Origin: Branchinecta lynchi
Taxonomy: Eukaryota > Arthropoda > Branchiopoda > Anostraca > Branchinectidae
Reading direction: 5' to 3'
NCBI GenBank assembly: GCA_023053575.1
Contig: JAKZAP010000006.1
Location: 11,045,280-11,109,279 of the forward strand
Length of the DNA: 64,000 nucleotides
Both the position numbers and the translations under genes were made by a program. This document shows, piece after piece, positions 52,896-63,624 of this stretch. The notes beneath the pieces were generated by a model. The model ran no database searches, was not told the DNA's origin, and saw only the letters and a program-made list of their open reading frames with translations. The stretch's first letter is position 1, and the number at the start of each line of letters is the position of its first letter.

Positions 52896-53212
52896 GTGAG
52901 TCCGAACTTTTTTTTCTACCGTGTATTCGTTATTGTTCATCTACCCATTTCTCCATGTGAATGAATGAATGAATGAATCTTAGTTGAAACCCATCGCACG
53001 GTCATTTGACTCAATACAGATTATTATGAACCACCAACAACGGAGTATAAAAAAAAGAAAGAAAAAAGAACAAGAACGGATAATATTTGAAATCTACGAA
53101 ATGAAAAGCACGTATTTATAAAAATAATCCCTCCCGTCAGCGACTGTGTAGTCGTTGCAATCTGTCTCGAAAGTGCGGTTGCAATTGTAGGATCCAGAAT
53201 GCCACATCGAGG

Positions 53213-54112
53213 GTTTTTGGGATCACAAAACCTAAGTGGAGGGATACCTATGACATCGCAAAAGTTGTCCGTCCGTCCGTCTGTCTGTCCGTGTGTAAGC
53301 ACGATAACTCTCGAAGGGAATGAGATATTTTGATGAAACTTGGTTTGAGGATTACTCGGGTCAAGGGTAAGGTAAAGTTCATAGATGGGCTCTGTAGCCC
53401 AACATTTAGGGGTTGGGGTTGAAAATAAGGGACAAACAAAATATTTTTAAACAGCCAATGTGATTATGGGGTAAGGTGACATGTTGAGCACGATGGTTAA
53501 AACCATTTTCTTGCCGGACAACTAGTTCGTCTGGAATCCGGCGAAAACCGGAAAGTTGGTTAAAAGTAAAAGTTTTATTTGAAGTTGATTAAATATTCTA
53601 TATAAGAATAAAAACATGCTGAACATAATGGTAAAAATCATTTTCTTGCCGGACAACTATTTCGCCTGGAATCCGGTCAAAACCGGAAAATATGTTAAAA
53701 GCAACAAGTTTTATCTGAAGTTGATTAGATGACAGATTTAGGGGTAAGAAAAGACGCTGAGTCGGTATTTGACACTCATTCCTTACCCGGAGATATAATA
53801 GTCTGGAATCCGGTTGTAACTGGAATTTTTTAAGTCAAAGTATTATTTAAAGTTGTAGATGTTCTTTATAGGGAAAAGACGCTGGATTTGTTTCTGAATT
53901 TTCTTTTTTTGCTGGACTAGCAGTTTGCTCGGAGTTCGGGCGAAACCGGAGATTTGGCATAAGTAAAGCAGAAAGTTTCGGTCAGTATCGTCAAAATGAT
54001 TTGGCTTATAGAGGTATAACTGAACTTGGCTTTCTCTGATGATTAGCGTGGCCAAGACTGTCTGGATCAAATATTAGATTTTTGGGATCCCATCGACACC
54101 TTTGGTCTTGTT
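53213..54112 (-). mobile_element. Family A element A16 inserted in a duplicated exon/intron segment
   Basis: Starts TTTTTGGGATCACAAAACC with the (GTCC/GTCT)n block and ends GGGATCCCATCGACACC and GGTCTTGTT. It separates duplication copies 1 and 2, and the host sequence resumes as TCTGAGAGATTCGACC, without target duplication. Confidence 0.82.
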
Positions 54113-54484
54113 CGTCTGAGAGATTCGACCATCCTATATAATGGGCGAGTCCAAACTTCTGTTTTCACCGTGTATTCGTTATTGCTGATCCCTCCATTTC
54201 TGCATGTGAGTGAACGAATAAATTTTAATTGAGACCTGTCAGATGTTCATATGACACAAAACAGAGTAGTATTTGTCCGCCAACAAAGGAGTATAAACAA
54301 CAAAAAGAAAGAAAATAATAAAACAAAACAAGAACAAGAACGGATAACATGTGAAATTTGCGAAATAACTGAAAAGCACGTATTTATAAAAATAAGCCCT
54401 TCCTACAGTGACTAAAATTTTGAGTATTTGCAGTCGGTCTCGAAAGTGCTTTTCGGTTGGAATTGTAGGCTCCACAATGCCATA
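54113..54484 (+). pseudogene. Duplicate of the exon 3' end and following intron (copy 2)
   Basis: Matches 52866-53212: CTGAGAGATTCGACCATCC, AATGGGCGAGTCC, CACCGTGTATTCGTTATTG, ACGGATAAC..TGAAAT, AGCACGTATTTATAAAAATA. The donor GGGTGAGT has become GGGCGAGT, so this copy's splice site is weakened. It is a truncated exon copy with no evidence of use. Confidence 0.8.
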
Positions 54485-55334
54485 TCAAGGAATTTCCTTC
54501 TGAGTGATTCGGCCATCCCATAGCTATAAACATTTGTTAGCAGTAGGATAGTTAACAAAATTCGGGTCTTCCTTTTCTGGGTAGGCTCGTCCCTCGCCTT
54601 GAACTTTACCCATCGGACCGAGCACTTGATGCTCATATCGTCATTGCGCTTGAACTCCTTTTGGCAATTTGCATTATGATGAAGAACAGCAACCACGGTT
54701 CGAAGGAGTAATCATGGGATTTGAAAATATCGGATGTTTATACAATTCTTGACGCTTCGTGTTTCGTCTAATTTCACCGTCTATTCTTTATTGTTGATTC
54801 TAGAGCTGGTGGACTCGGACTCTGGACTCCTTTCGAAACGCCTTTTTCATGGACTCGGACTCGTCGTTCAGTGAGCAAGACTCGGACTCGTGTCGTATCG
54901 AAACACGGCCTAGTCACGAGTCCAAGTAAACGTCTCGGCCAGGCAATTTTAAAATAAAACGAAGTCTCCAGCGAAAATAAAGAGATCGACCAATGGGTGG
55001 TTAGGTCGCACCATTTTCAACAGGATTAAATCAAGTAATAACTTGCAGGGCTAAGTAATAAAACTAAGAGACATAGGTAACAAGGGTGTAAAGGCTTCTT
55101 AAAAATCACATTTGTGAAAACGAGCGAGTTCGGATTACAAAATTGTACAAACAGTGTAGTGGCAAGTGCAAATCCTGAGAGGATGTAAGTACTGAAACCT
55201 GAAGTGAAAGTAGACGAGCTCATGGCAGCTTAGAAACACTACGTCAGAGGTACAAAACTAAAACATAATTTTCTGCTTTGTTTCGTTATTTCAGTGCTTG
55301 ACCCCTCTTCTCCATAATCCTTTTGTATTCGTTA
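54485..55334. repeat. Third duplication copy (partial) and unassigned DNA
   Basis: 54487-54516 repeats GGAATTTCCTTCTGAGTGAT and TCGGCCATCC of the exon end, and 54770-54800 repeats CACCGTCTATTCTTTATTG of the intron. The 54517-54740 stretch between them is foreign; its minus strand has a protein-like frame (CQKEFKRNDDMSIKCSVRW) of no recognised family. GGACTCGGACTC repeats lie at 54820-54890. Confidence 0.55.
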
Positions 55335-56450
55335 CTTTCAAAAAGAGCTATGTCACTTGTTATGAGTAGGGGCTAGTAGGGTTAGTTATAAGTTGGTCTG
55401 ATAGGTGAGAACGTCACGAAAATATCCCCCCCCCCCCCCCCCCACTAGCCGCCTCTCCGTCGAAAAATGGGGTTTGGACCTTGAAATAGGGTATATGGGG
55501 GATCTTTCAACTTCAATCAGCAACTTTCACTCGAGTCTGAGCATTTTGGGGAAATGTCCGGTACCCCCCCCCCCCCCTTGTCCAACTCGCCTCGTGAAAA
55601 CTCAAATCCTCCCGGGACCCCAAACGGCTCATCTAGGTTAAATGACTTTTTGTACCCTCAAAGTTCCACTTTAGTCGTTCCATTCGTTTAATAGCTAGAT
55701 GTGTCAAGAAATTCTAGAATACCCCCTCCGGTTCACAATGCAGTGCAGAATCCGATTCGAGCACATAAATACGTTATTAAGAGCGTTCGATCTTACCACC
55801 CACCAAATCCTAATTGAATATGAGCATTTCTGGAAATTTTCCGTTACCTTACCCCTCCACCCCCACCTCCACCCGGCGAGGTCAAATCCGTCTGGGACCC
55901 GAGAATGGGTCATCTGAAGCATATGACATTTTCACCTTTCATCCCAATCGCTCCACTCGTTTGATCCCTAAGCATGCCACAAAATTTACGGAAACCCCCT
56001 CAAACTCCACCCACCGTGATCAAATGGATCAAATACTCTTCGGTCACGTACTAAAGTCATCGGTGGTTTCATCTCTTTCGATTCATCAAGTTTCATTCAA
56101 ATTTGGATAGATTTCGAGAAAACTCCTGTGCCCCCAACCGTGGTAGATCTGGCCTGATCCTCAGAATATTTAATCTCCATATTCCCAGGTTTAAAGAAGT
56201 TCATTAATATCGCTCTGCTCGTTTGGCCCCTATGCGAGCCATAAAATTCCCGGGACTATCCCTCCAACTCCCTCCACTGTGGACGAATACGACTGGGACA
56301 CGTAAACATCGGATCTCTGACATCTGTTTATCCATCAATCAAGTTCGGCTCAAATCGGAGCATAGCTGCCAATTTCTGGTTCCCCCTTCACCCCTCTCAC
56401 TGTTGCCGAATCCGGTCTGGACACCAAATAACATATCTAGGCAAAGTATC
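55335..56450 (-). mobile_element. Family B-related element B9 with a distinct core
   Basis: The left edge AAAAAGAGCTATGTCACTTG resembles the reverse family B end. The core repeats CAACTTTCACTCGAGTCTGA and TCGCTCCACTCGTTTGATCC, as in B4, in at least four degenerate units. C runs at 55427-55442 and 55566-55577. The other end is not identified. Confidence 0.5.
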
Positions 56451-56702
56451 TAGCTTAAAATGCGGGAAAATATTGATGCATGCTCTTCTCCTGGTCTGGT
56501 CAGTGGCTTCTCTTAAACCTCGTTTCTTTGATGACGAACTTTCAAGATCTTGTGTTTTCAAATATGTTGGTCTTATTTTGATGAAAATCTCTCTTTCAAA
56601 CAGCACACCGATTCTTTGGATCAGAACCTGATCCAAATGACGGGTTGCTTCTACCTCAAACATCTTTTTCCATAATACATCCGTCGGTTGATTTATCTAA
56701 CC
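56451..56702. other. Unassigned DNA
   Basis: No recognised feature. Confidence 0.4.
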
Positions 56703-57216
56703 AACTTTAAAGCAAACTATTGTTTTTAACAAATTTTCCGGTTTGTCCGGATTCCGGGCGAACTATTTGTCTGGGTAGAAAATGGTTTTCGTACAAGCTT
56801 TCAGCATGTCTTCTTACCTTGAATCGAATATCTAATCAACTTCCGATAAAACTTTTACTTTTAACAAACTTTCCGGTTTTGGCCGGATTCCGGGCAAACT
56901 ACTTGTTCGTTGAGAAAACGTTTTTCATCATCTTCTTCAGCATGTCTACCCTTAATCGAATATCTCATTAGCTATTTAAAAATGTGTTGTTTGCCCCTTA
57001 ATTTCAACCCCCTCCCCCACCTCTAAATGTAGGGCTACAGAGTCCATCTACGAACTCGGCCTTCCCCTTGACCCGAAAAATCATCCCAATAAGTGTCATC
57101 AAAATATATCATTCCTTTCGAGAGTTATCGTGCTGACCAGACGGATGGACGGACAGACGAACAACTTTTGCGATGTCATATCTATCCCTCCACTTACGTT
57201 TTGGGATCCCAAAAAG
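56703..57216 (+). mobile_element. Family A element A17, left end missing
   Basis: Two core units, the (ACGG)-type block at about 57138-57160, and ACGTTTTGGGATCCCAAAAA at the right. The AACAAGACC end is absent. Confidence 0.78.
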
Positions 57217-57858
57217 AGTTGAAAGATCAGTTACACTTGCAAGAATATTTGTATGTAGATCAGCCAAGGCTGAATGGCTCTTCCGGACCTGATACGGAAT
57301 ATCTAGAGCATCTGCTCTTGCCATCGATCGTTCTAGAATTATGCATGCCACAAGATTTCGGATTCACCCCCCCCCCCCCCCTCCCAGGATTGTCGGTTTC
57401 GGGTAATGATAATTTTCATAAGTAAGCAATGTGCCTGGCAAGTTTCGTCGTCGTACCCTATCTGGAAGTACCCGAAATCGTGACTGTCAAGTGGATCGAC
57501 GGAAAAAAGGCTTTGGGCTATTGCTTGATTTTTCGGAGAGAGAGAGGAGTAAACAAATAAATAAAAACTTCCGTTTGACAACCACCCAAGAAGCAAGTCG
57601 TATCCTAGGGGGTGCCAAAAAAAAATTCACTAAGACAGATGGGTACTGAACAAACAATTAACTTCAAGTGTCTTAATTGAGACCACAAAGCGTACCTCAC
57701 AAAAAAAAAGTATAAGATAATATTCATCCTCACAGTACCCACAACAAACAAACAAAATAACCTCAACATAATATAAATTAATACTGTTTCTTAAAGTTCA
57801 TACTTACACGCTCTGTTGAATTTGACGCGTAAATAAAGATATATCACGAATGCTTTTC
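57217..57858. other. Family B-like core fragment and unassigned DNA
   Basis: 57290-57480 has family B core motifs (TCTAGAGCATCTGCTCTTGC, GGCAAGTTTCGTCGTCGTAC) with a C run at 57368-57381; no ends are seen. 57490-57858 is unassigned. Confidence 0.45.
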
Positions 57859-59072
57859 ATGGCACGTGTAGCTTTGCTCAAGTGCCATGTATTGATCACT
57901 TTTCGGTTGGTCGGTCTGTCGGTTGGGTGGGCGGTTCACTGTTCTCGAACTAGGGTCCTTCCAGATGTGGGGGAGGAGGAAACCGGAATGTTGAGGTATG
58001 TATAACTTTCGAACGGGTGATCGTATCATAATGAAACTTGATAGTTGGAAAGACGTCACATCTGATAGCTAATGTCAAGTCCGAGCTGGATTCGATGACT
58101 ATGGGGGGAGTTAAAGGGGAGGGGGGCGGAAAAAATGCTTTGAGCCCAAGCTGACTTCGAAACATATATTCAAGTAATGTATACAACGGATAAGTCAGCT
58201 ACGATTCTTCATCAGCGATATTTCGGCCCTTCTTGCCCTTTCCCCTTGCCAAGAAAGGCAGAAATATGGCTGATGAAGAATAGTAGCTGACGTATCTGTT
58301 GTATACATTATTGAAATATAGGGGGGGGGGGGGGCGGAAATCAGCTGACAAGCTTAGAGTCGAGGGATGGGGATTAAATTTTAGTGGGACAATCCCTAGA
58401 TACATTATTGACAGAAGGGTACCGGATCCGTGCACCTTGGGGTAGTTGGAGGGGTAGTTCCGGAATTCCGGCGATACCACGTTCAAGTACTTCCAGATTT
58501 GCCAGGACGATGAAACTTGGAAACCAGATGATTTGGAAATAGTCACTACCCCGACCCGACCATCGGAGGGTTGGAGGGAGAGAGAATCTGGAATCGTGTG
58601 GCACGCCGAACTTTCGAACGGGTGATTGGATCTGAATGGAACTTGAAATTTGGAAAGGTCAAGTGTATGAGATCTTTCTAATCAAACTGTTCATGATCCC
58701 CAAGGGCCCATGATCATATTTGCCTGCAGCGCTTTGCTTCGAAGTGAATTCCTTAAAGTACAAACAGTACTTTTGAACAAAATATACGCTTTAATGATCT
58801 CGATGAGCCTATCGGACCATCATTTTTGCTTCAAGGGTTTTAATTACAGATGAATTTCTAGCGCCTTTAAAGTGCGTATCATCACAGACATGTACAAAAA
58901 TAAAATAGTTTTTACCAAACGATTCATTTTCCTGATTTTCAGGGTCCCAGGATAATTCTTATCTCAAGGGTATTGCTTACAAATGGTCAGAACAAACCCA
59001 GGAATTAGCGAATTCCTACTTTCGTCCTTTGACCCAGCCGTGCAAGTGCCATATGAGCTTCTAGCTCTTGTT
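57859..59072 (+). mobile_element. Family B element B8, both ends, with an internal foldback
   Basis: Hairpin end ATGGCAC...GTGCCAT at 57859-57888, GGTCGGTCTGTCGG, core motifs, and the right end GCAAGTGCCATATGAGC and TCTAGCTCTTG at 59070. The foldback at 58165-58320 interrupts the core. Confidence 0.78.
58165..58320. mobile_element. Foldback copy of the GTCAGCT family
   Basis: AATGTATACAACGGATAAGT, CAGCTACGATTCTTCATCAG and their inverse at 58260-58312 flank GGCCCTTCTTGCCC. Related to 35545-35753, though the outer arm differs. Confidence 0.75.
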
Positions 59073-59123
59073 TTTATGTCTTGAGCTAATTGGTTCCCAA
59101 CGTAAACTTTTGCCTTCTGACTA

Positions 59124-59473
59124 CACTGTCAGAAATTTCATAACAGACAACAGAAGGATGCGCGGTTTCAACAGAGAGTGCGTAACAGACAACACTTGGG
59201 ATGTTATCTGTTCTGTTGTTAAACGTTATACATAATGTTTTAGGCATAACAGGCATGGCCAGGAAGAGCCAAAAAAGCATCTGTTGATTTTTGTTTTTCG
59301 TCATGATGTCAGAAAATCAGCAGATGATTTTTGGCGATTTTTCAGCTCGTCCTCGTGGCGCTTGTTACGCATAACATTTCAAACATAAAAGACAACATCC
59401 AAAGTGTTGTCTGTTACGCATTGTCTATTGAAACCGAGCATCCTTGTCGTCTGTTATGAAACTTCTGACAGTG
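59124..59473. mobile_element. Long inverted-repeat element flanked by TA (350 bp)
   Basis: CACTGTCAGAAATTTCATAA at the left and its inverse at the right, with arms of about 95 bases (AGGATGCGCGGTTTCAACAG; CAACACTT..GATGTT). TA on both sides (59122-59123, 59474-59475). A central AATCAGCAGATGATTTTT pairs with AGCATCTGTTGATTTTT. No ORF. Tc1/mariner-like MITE by target site. Confidence 0.78.
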
Positions 59474-59475
59474 TA

Positions 59476-59792
59476 GTAGTCAGTGTAAGATAGTATAATT
59501 ACAAGAACGAAAATCGACAACCAAGAAGACAGCAAAATATTATGGCGCTTCTGAAAAGCTTTCTCACAAAAGCACAGCAAGAAACAGGAAAGTCATGGTT
59601 GATCGCTGCGAGATGACTTCTGGTCATTTGCAATTACGCCTGGGAACTTATCCCACCAGACATATCTGTTAGCGTGTTTATGTGTGACTCCTGTCCGGTC
59701 TTGATCGCTCTTGTCAGGATTACATGATATTATTATGTAGACATAGAGATATATATGTTTTTCCGACAGAGGAACTACCGTCTTCGTCAGCT
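59476..59792. other. Unassigned DNA
   Basis: No recognised feature. Confidence 0.4.
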
Positions 59793-60203
59793 GCGTATTC
59801 TCGCCGTTCCCCGAGGACTCCACTTGAGGAGCCCCGCGTTTTTTTTGTCCTGGGGACTCACTCTCCGTATTCTCGCGAGTCCCCACGGACGGGGAATGCT
59901 CCGATTATCATCACCATCATCAAAAAGGACTCCCTTTCAGATTCGGAGGTGAATCAATTTTTGCTGGTTTTGTTGCAATGTAAAATAATTAAAAACAATC
60001 AGAATAAACAAAACCAAAAAGTAAAGCAGACCCAGACTAATTTCGCCAACTACATAATTTTTTTTTTCGAACAAAACCCATTTTGGAAGCATTCCCGTTG
60101 TTCTCGCTGTTTCTGTACGCGGAGTCCGCATGGAGTGACTCCCTCCATTCTCGCCGGTCCCTTCGATTCCCTGAGGAGTCCTCGGGGAACGGCGAGAATA
60201 CGC
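59793..60203. mobile_element. Inverted-repeat element (411 bp) with 29-bp arms
   Basis: GCGTATTCTCGCCGTTCCCC continues GAGGACTCC and is exactly inverted at 60175-60203. The interior has further GGGACTC/GAGTCCC pairs. The overlapping frames of 161 codons (+) and 120 codons (-) come from this symmetry. The flanks share only AGCT, so no target duplication is claimed. Confidence 0.78.
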
Positions 60204-60769
60204 CTCTAGCTTTGCTGGCTTTTTTAAGCCGGTTATACCATCGCGAATCTGCCCCCGCCCTTCAGGAATTTGTTCCCTCCTAGAAATTACATTCCGCAAA
60301 GAAACAAGACCAAATATTTCTGTGGGATCCCGAAGGCGAATATTTATTTGATTTCTTCATTTTAATTATCCGATCTTGTAGATTTCCAGATTACATGTTA
60401 ACTGTGGGGCCTTATGTGCCTCTAGTAACTACTTAACCAGATAAGTTAGATAACTCCTTTCTCTCTTTACTTTCCGATCTAAAATGCTAGAAGAAACTCA
60501 TAGAATTGTTCTAGATCCACAGCACCATGTAGACACAGATCCAGCGTGTTTTCCAATACCCTATTTTGACACCATAACCTATTTCCAAAATGATTTTACT
60601 TAAAGAAATTTAAGGTTTCCGGCGCGCGAATTACTTGTCCGACGACGAAAAAAATGTCAGATATAGATTCAGTATGTAATTTTGCCACTATGTCGATTCT
60701 ACAATCAACTTCTGATTTTTGTTCTTCCGGTGGAAAACACCAAGACAAGTGACCGATGTCACTCGGTCC
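60204..60769. other. Unassigned DNA with a short family A-like piece
   Basis: 60304-60335 (AACAAGACCAAATATTTCTG, TGGGATCCCG) resembles the family A left end but does not continue into the usual sequence. A core-unit relic (GAATTACTTGTCCG) lies at about 60629. Confidence 0.45.
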
Positions 60770-61545
60770 GATGTCACAACAGTCTTTGGTTTCTCGTAAA
60801 AATAGTCGATTTTTTCTTAAAAATTGTAGTTTTTCTTAAAATCAGCCGATTCTTTCGTCAACACAGTAGTTTTTGGGATCCCAAAACGTAAGTGAAGGGG
60901 CAAACTAAATATTTTTAAACAGCTAATGTGATGGTCGATTATGGGGAAAAAAGACATGTTGAACAAGATGATGAAAACCATTTTCTCGTCGGACAACTAG
61001 TTCGTCCGGAATTCAGCCAAATCAGAAAATTTGTTAAAAGCGAAAGTTTTATTTGAAGTTGATTAGATGACAGATTTAGGTCGAAGAAAAGACACTGAGT
61101 CTGTATATGACAATCATTTTTTACCCGAACATATAATTCGTCCGGAATCCGGTTGAAACCGTAAATTTTATAAATTCAAGTTTTATTTGAAGTTATTAGA
61201 TGTTCTTTATAGGAATAAGGAGACACGCTTAATTCGTTTCTGAATTGTTCTTTTATTTGCTGGACAAATAGTTCGCTCGGAATTCGGCCGAAAGCGGAAA
61301 TTTGGCAGAAGTGAAGCAGGAAGTTTCGGTCAGTATCGTCAGAATAGATATGGCTTATAGAGGTATATCTGAACCTGGTTTTCTCAGATGATTAGCGTGG
61401 CAGAGACTGGATCTGGCGAAGACAAGACCCAATTGTCTGGACCAAATATTTGTTTTTTTGGGATCCCATCGAAACCTTAGATCTTGTTTCTCAATGATAG
61501 TCGTTTTTATCTGCAAAAGCAGTCGGTAAGAATGATTAGCCAGTC
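60770..61545. mobile_element. Relic of the 3673-type hAT family, split by A18
   Basis: AATAGTCGATTTTTTCTTAA and CAGCCGATTCTTTCGTCAAC before A18, and ATAGTCGTTTTTATCTGC, AGCAGTCGGTAAGAATGATT and AGCCAGTCGG after it, correspond in order to 3780-3975. The terminal repeats are lost. Confidence 0.65.
60870..61490 (-). mobile_element. Family A element A18, compact
   Basis: TTTTTGGGATCCCAAAACG then directly GTGAAGGGGCAAACTAAAT, so the TACCTATGAC and microsatellite segment is deleted. About three core units, then GGGATCCCATCGAAACC and GATCTTGTT (one base changed). Confidence 0.82.
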
Positions 61546-61660
61546 GGCCAACACTTGGGGTGTTATCTATTGTCGCGACATACCTTATGCCTAAAATGTT
61601 ATTTGCCTCCGAATATAAGTAGAGGCTGGATGCAGGGGTAAATAGATATGCTTAATCCAT
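61546..61660. mobile_element. Fragment of the CACTGTCAGAA inverted-repeat family
   Basis: CAACACTTGGGGTGTTATCT, ATTGTCGCGACATACC and CTAAAATGTTA match the arms at 59180-59240 and 26470-26510. Confidence 0.5.
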
Positions 61661-61907
61661 TTTTTGGATCCCAAAACGTAAGTGGCGGGATACCTATGAC
61701 ATCGCAAAAGTTGTCCGTCTGTGAGCACGATAACTCTCAAAGGGAATGAGATATTTTGATGAAAATTGGTGTGACGATTCTTTGGGTCAAGAATAAGGTC
61801 GGGTTCGTAGATGGGCCCTGGTAGCTCTATATTTGGGGGTGGGGGAGGGGTTTTAAGTTAAGGGGCAAATGAAATATTTTGAAACAGATAATGTGATAGT
61901 TGATTAT

Positions 61908-62447
61908 TAGTGTGAGGTCTCAGCGTCGCTGTCTCTCAAGTCGTATTCACAGTGGAAGAGAGTGTGGGGTGAAGAAGTGTATTTTAAAGCGGGCCTTAAG
62001 AGAGAAGAGCTAAAATCTTATCTGGGTTTAAGGGGAAATTTTCTGCCGTTGGGATCAAGAAGGAAATACCTGGGGAGGGAGCGTGCGGTAGATGGTCTTT
62101 ACTCGTGCCCTATGTGTGGGGAGCCGGAAGAGAGTGTGGACCACTTCATGTCATATTGCCAGGAACTCAATGATTTAAGGTTGGAGCAGCTCCAGAGACA
62201 GACAGGCGATGAGGAGTGGCTAAATGGTCGATCATTTACTACTATTCAAAACCTGGCAGTGTATGTTCAGGTGGGGCTGAGACACAGGTCTTTGTTCTTT
62301 TGAAGTGTTTAACTGTGTAGTTAGTTTTCTTTGTTTTGTATTCAGAAAGTGTGTTGAATCTGTAGTTAGTATTTGATTTGCATAATATTTTTGTACCATG
62401 GCCCGTTGGGCTTTCCATGTACAATACATACATACATATATACATAT
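61908..62447 (+). mobile_element. LINE-c, strongly 5'-truncated copy of the LINE-b family
   Basis: Contains only the ORF2 C-terminus, a 3' UTR with a GGCCCGTTGGGC hairpin and an (ATAC)n tail (62420-62440). It lies inside A19. Only a few bases at the junctions could be a target duplication. Confidence 0.82.
61911..62303 (+). CDS. LINE-c ORF2 C-terminal zinc-finger domain
   Basis: Open from about 61911 to the stop at 62301-62303, about 130 codons. VWGEEVYFKAGLKREELKSY and FLPLGSRRKYLG match LINE-b, and the finger CPMCGEPEESVDHFMSYC is CX2CX8HX4C. It ends RHRSLFF, parallel to KHRKDFF in LINE-b. The apparent GTG start at 61962 is internal. Open frame and intact finger suggest a young insertion. 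Confidence 0.82.
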   Translation, partial: CEVSASLSLKSYSQWKRVWGEEVYFKAGLKREELKSYLGLRGNFLPLGSRRKYLGRERAVDGLYSCPMCGEPEESVDHFMSYCQELNDLRLEQLQRQTGDEEWLNGRSFTTIQNLAVYVQVGLRHRSLFF

Positions 62448-62927
62448 TGGGTAAGAAGACATGCTGAACACGATGGTGAAAGTCATTTTATCGTCGGACA
62501 AGTAGTTCGCCCAGAATCCGGCCAAAACCGGAAAGTTTGTTAAAAGTAAAAGTTTTATTTGAATTTGATTAGATGTTCGATTTAGGGGTAAGAAGATATG
62601 CTGAACACTTACGTGAAAACAATTTTCTACCCGGACAAGTAGTTCGTATGGAATCCTGCCAAAACCGGAAAATTTTTAAAAGTTAAAGTTTTATTTGTAG
62701 ACATTGACATTTAGACAAAGACTTTTTTTAATTTCATCAAAAACAAATAAATTATGCAAACAATTTACCATTAGCGGCCACTTTTAAGACAAAAAAGTCC
62801 TGATTGTGGCCGTAATTCTAACCACCATGAATCCGCTATATCATTCACTCATTACCTCCTCCCCCCCCCCTTTGGGGGGGGGGGAATAAATTATTTTTTT
62901 TTGTTTTTAAATAAATACCCTTTCCTC

Positions 62928-63152
62928 TTATCTCACTTCTTTCCTTTTCAAATAATGGGATTTAACCATTCTCTTGAATGATGCCAGACTTACAGCCGCT
63001 CTGACCGATTCTGGAAGGTCATTCCAGACGCTCACACCTATGTTCCTGAGAACAAATCCTGCTCTTCTTGTGTTTCTTCTCTCGTGAGCTAAATCCTCTG
63101 AATGTCGGGTAAAATAAGGGTGATAAAACGAGTTAATGTTAAAAAAAATCAT
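62928..63152 (-). CDS. LINE-d ORF2 C-terminal end
   Basis: 74 codons: YFTRHSEDLAHERRNTRRAG, then IGVSVWNDLPESVRAAVSLA and SFKRMVKSHYL. This W-N-x-L-P and S-x-x-F-K pattern is the usual end of ORF2 in many CR1/Rex/Jockey-like LINEs. The first residues overlap the upstream frame in another register. Confidence 0.75.
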   Translation of the reverse strand: MIFFNINSFYHPYFTRHSEDLAHERRNTRRAGFVLRNIGVSVWNDLPESVRAAVSLASFKRMVKSHYLKRKEVR

Positions 63153-63624
63153 AAAAGTACTCAGGGCTTACCTTATTTACACTTTGAAAAACAAAAATCG
63201 CTAGCTGGTAATCACGAAGCTCACCTACGTTCAAAATCCCATTCTTTCTAAAACACTCCGCAGTATTCTGAGAATTTTGAAATTCTCCTATGAGACGCAG
63301 CGCTTTGTTTTGTATTATTTGGGTTCTTTTATAATTGGCAAAGAAATTACTTGCCCAAACAGAACAACCGTACGTGATGTAAGGATGCACACTAGCACTG
63401 AATAACAGTTTGACAACTGCTATCGGGAACACTTTTTTCAGCCTCCTCATCACTCCCAATCCTCTAGCTGCTTTTGCCGATACTATTTCACCATGCTTCT
63501 TCCAAGACAAATTGCAACCAATATAAAATCCGAGATATTTATAAACAAACACCTGTGTTATGTTGACACCATTATATAGAACATTATCAAGAAGTTCGGG
63601 CAAACCAGTTCGACTAAACACCAT
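63139..63624 (-). CDS. LINE-d ORF2 region after the RT core
   Basis: 161 codons: YKYLGFYIGCNLSWKKHGEI is the post-catalytic YLG motif, followed by VKLLFSASVHPYITYGCSVW and KRTQIIQNKALRLI, both typical of LINE thumb/connection regions. It overlaps the frames on both sides by about ten bases, so frameshifts separate one original ORF. Confidence 0.82.
   Translation of the reverse strand: MVFSRTGLPELLDNVLYNGVNITQVFVYKYLGFYIGCNLSWKKHGEIVSAKAARGLGVMRRLKKVFPIAVVKLLFSASVHPYITYGCSVWASNFFANYKRTQIIQNKALRLIGEFQNSQNTAECFRKNGILNVGELRDYQLAIFVFQSVNKVSPEYFYDFF

Larger units (their letters stand above)
61661..62699 (-). mobile_element. Family A element A19, interrupted by LINE-c, right end missing
   Basis: Starts TTTTTTGGATCCCAAAACG (one G lost from the palindrome), with TACCTATGACATCGC and a short GTCCGTCTG. 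The core is cut at 61908 and resumes at 62448 (GGGTAAGAAGACATGC). It breaks at 62699 against the tail of LINE-d. Confidence 0.75.

Noticed and set aside
59724..60299. Long frames of 161 (+) and 120 (-) codons
   Set aside because: Both arise from the inverted-repeat element at 59793-60203, whose symmetry yields similar frames on both strands. No protein family is recognisable.
60304..60335. Another full family A element starting at AACAAGACC
   Set aside because: Only about 30 bases resemble the terminus; no core or other end follows.
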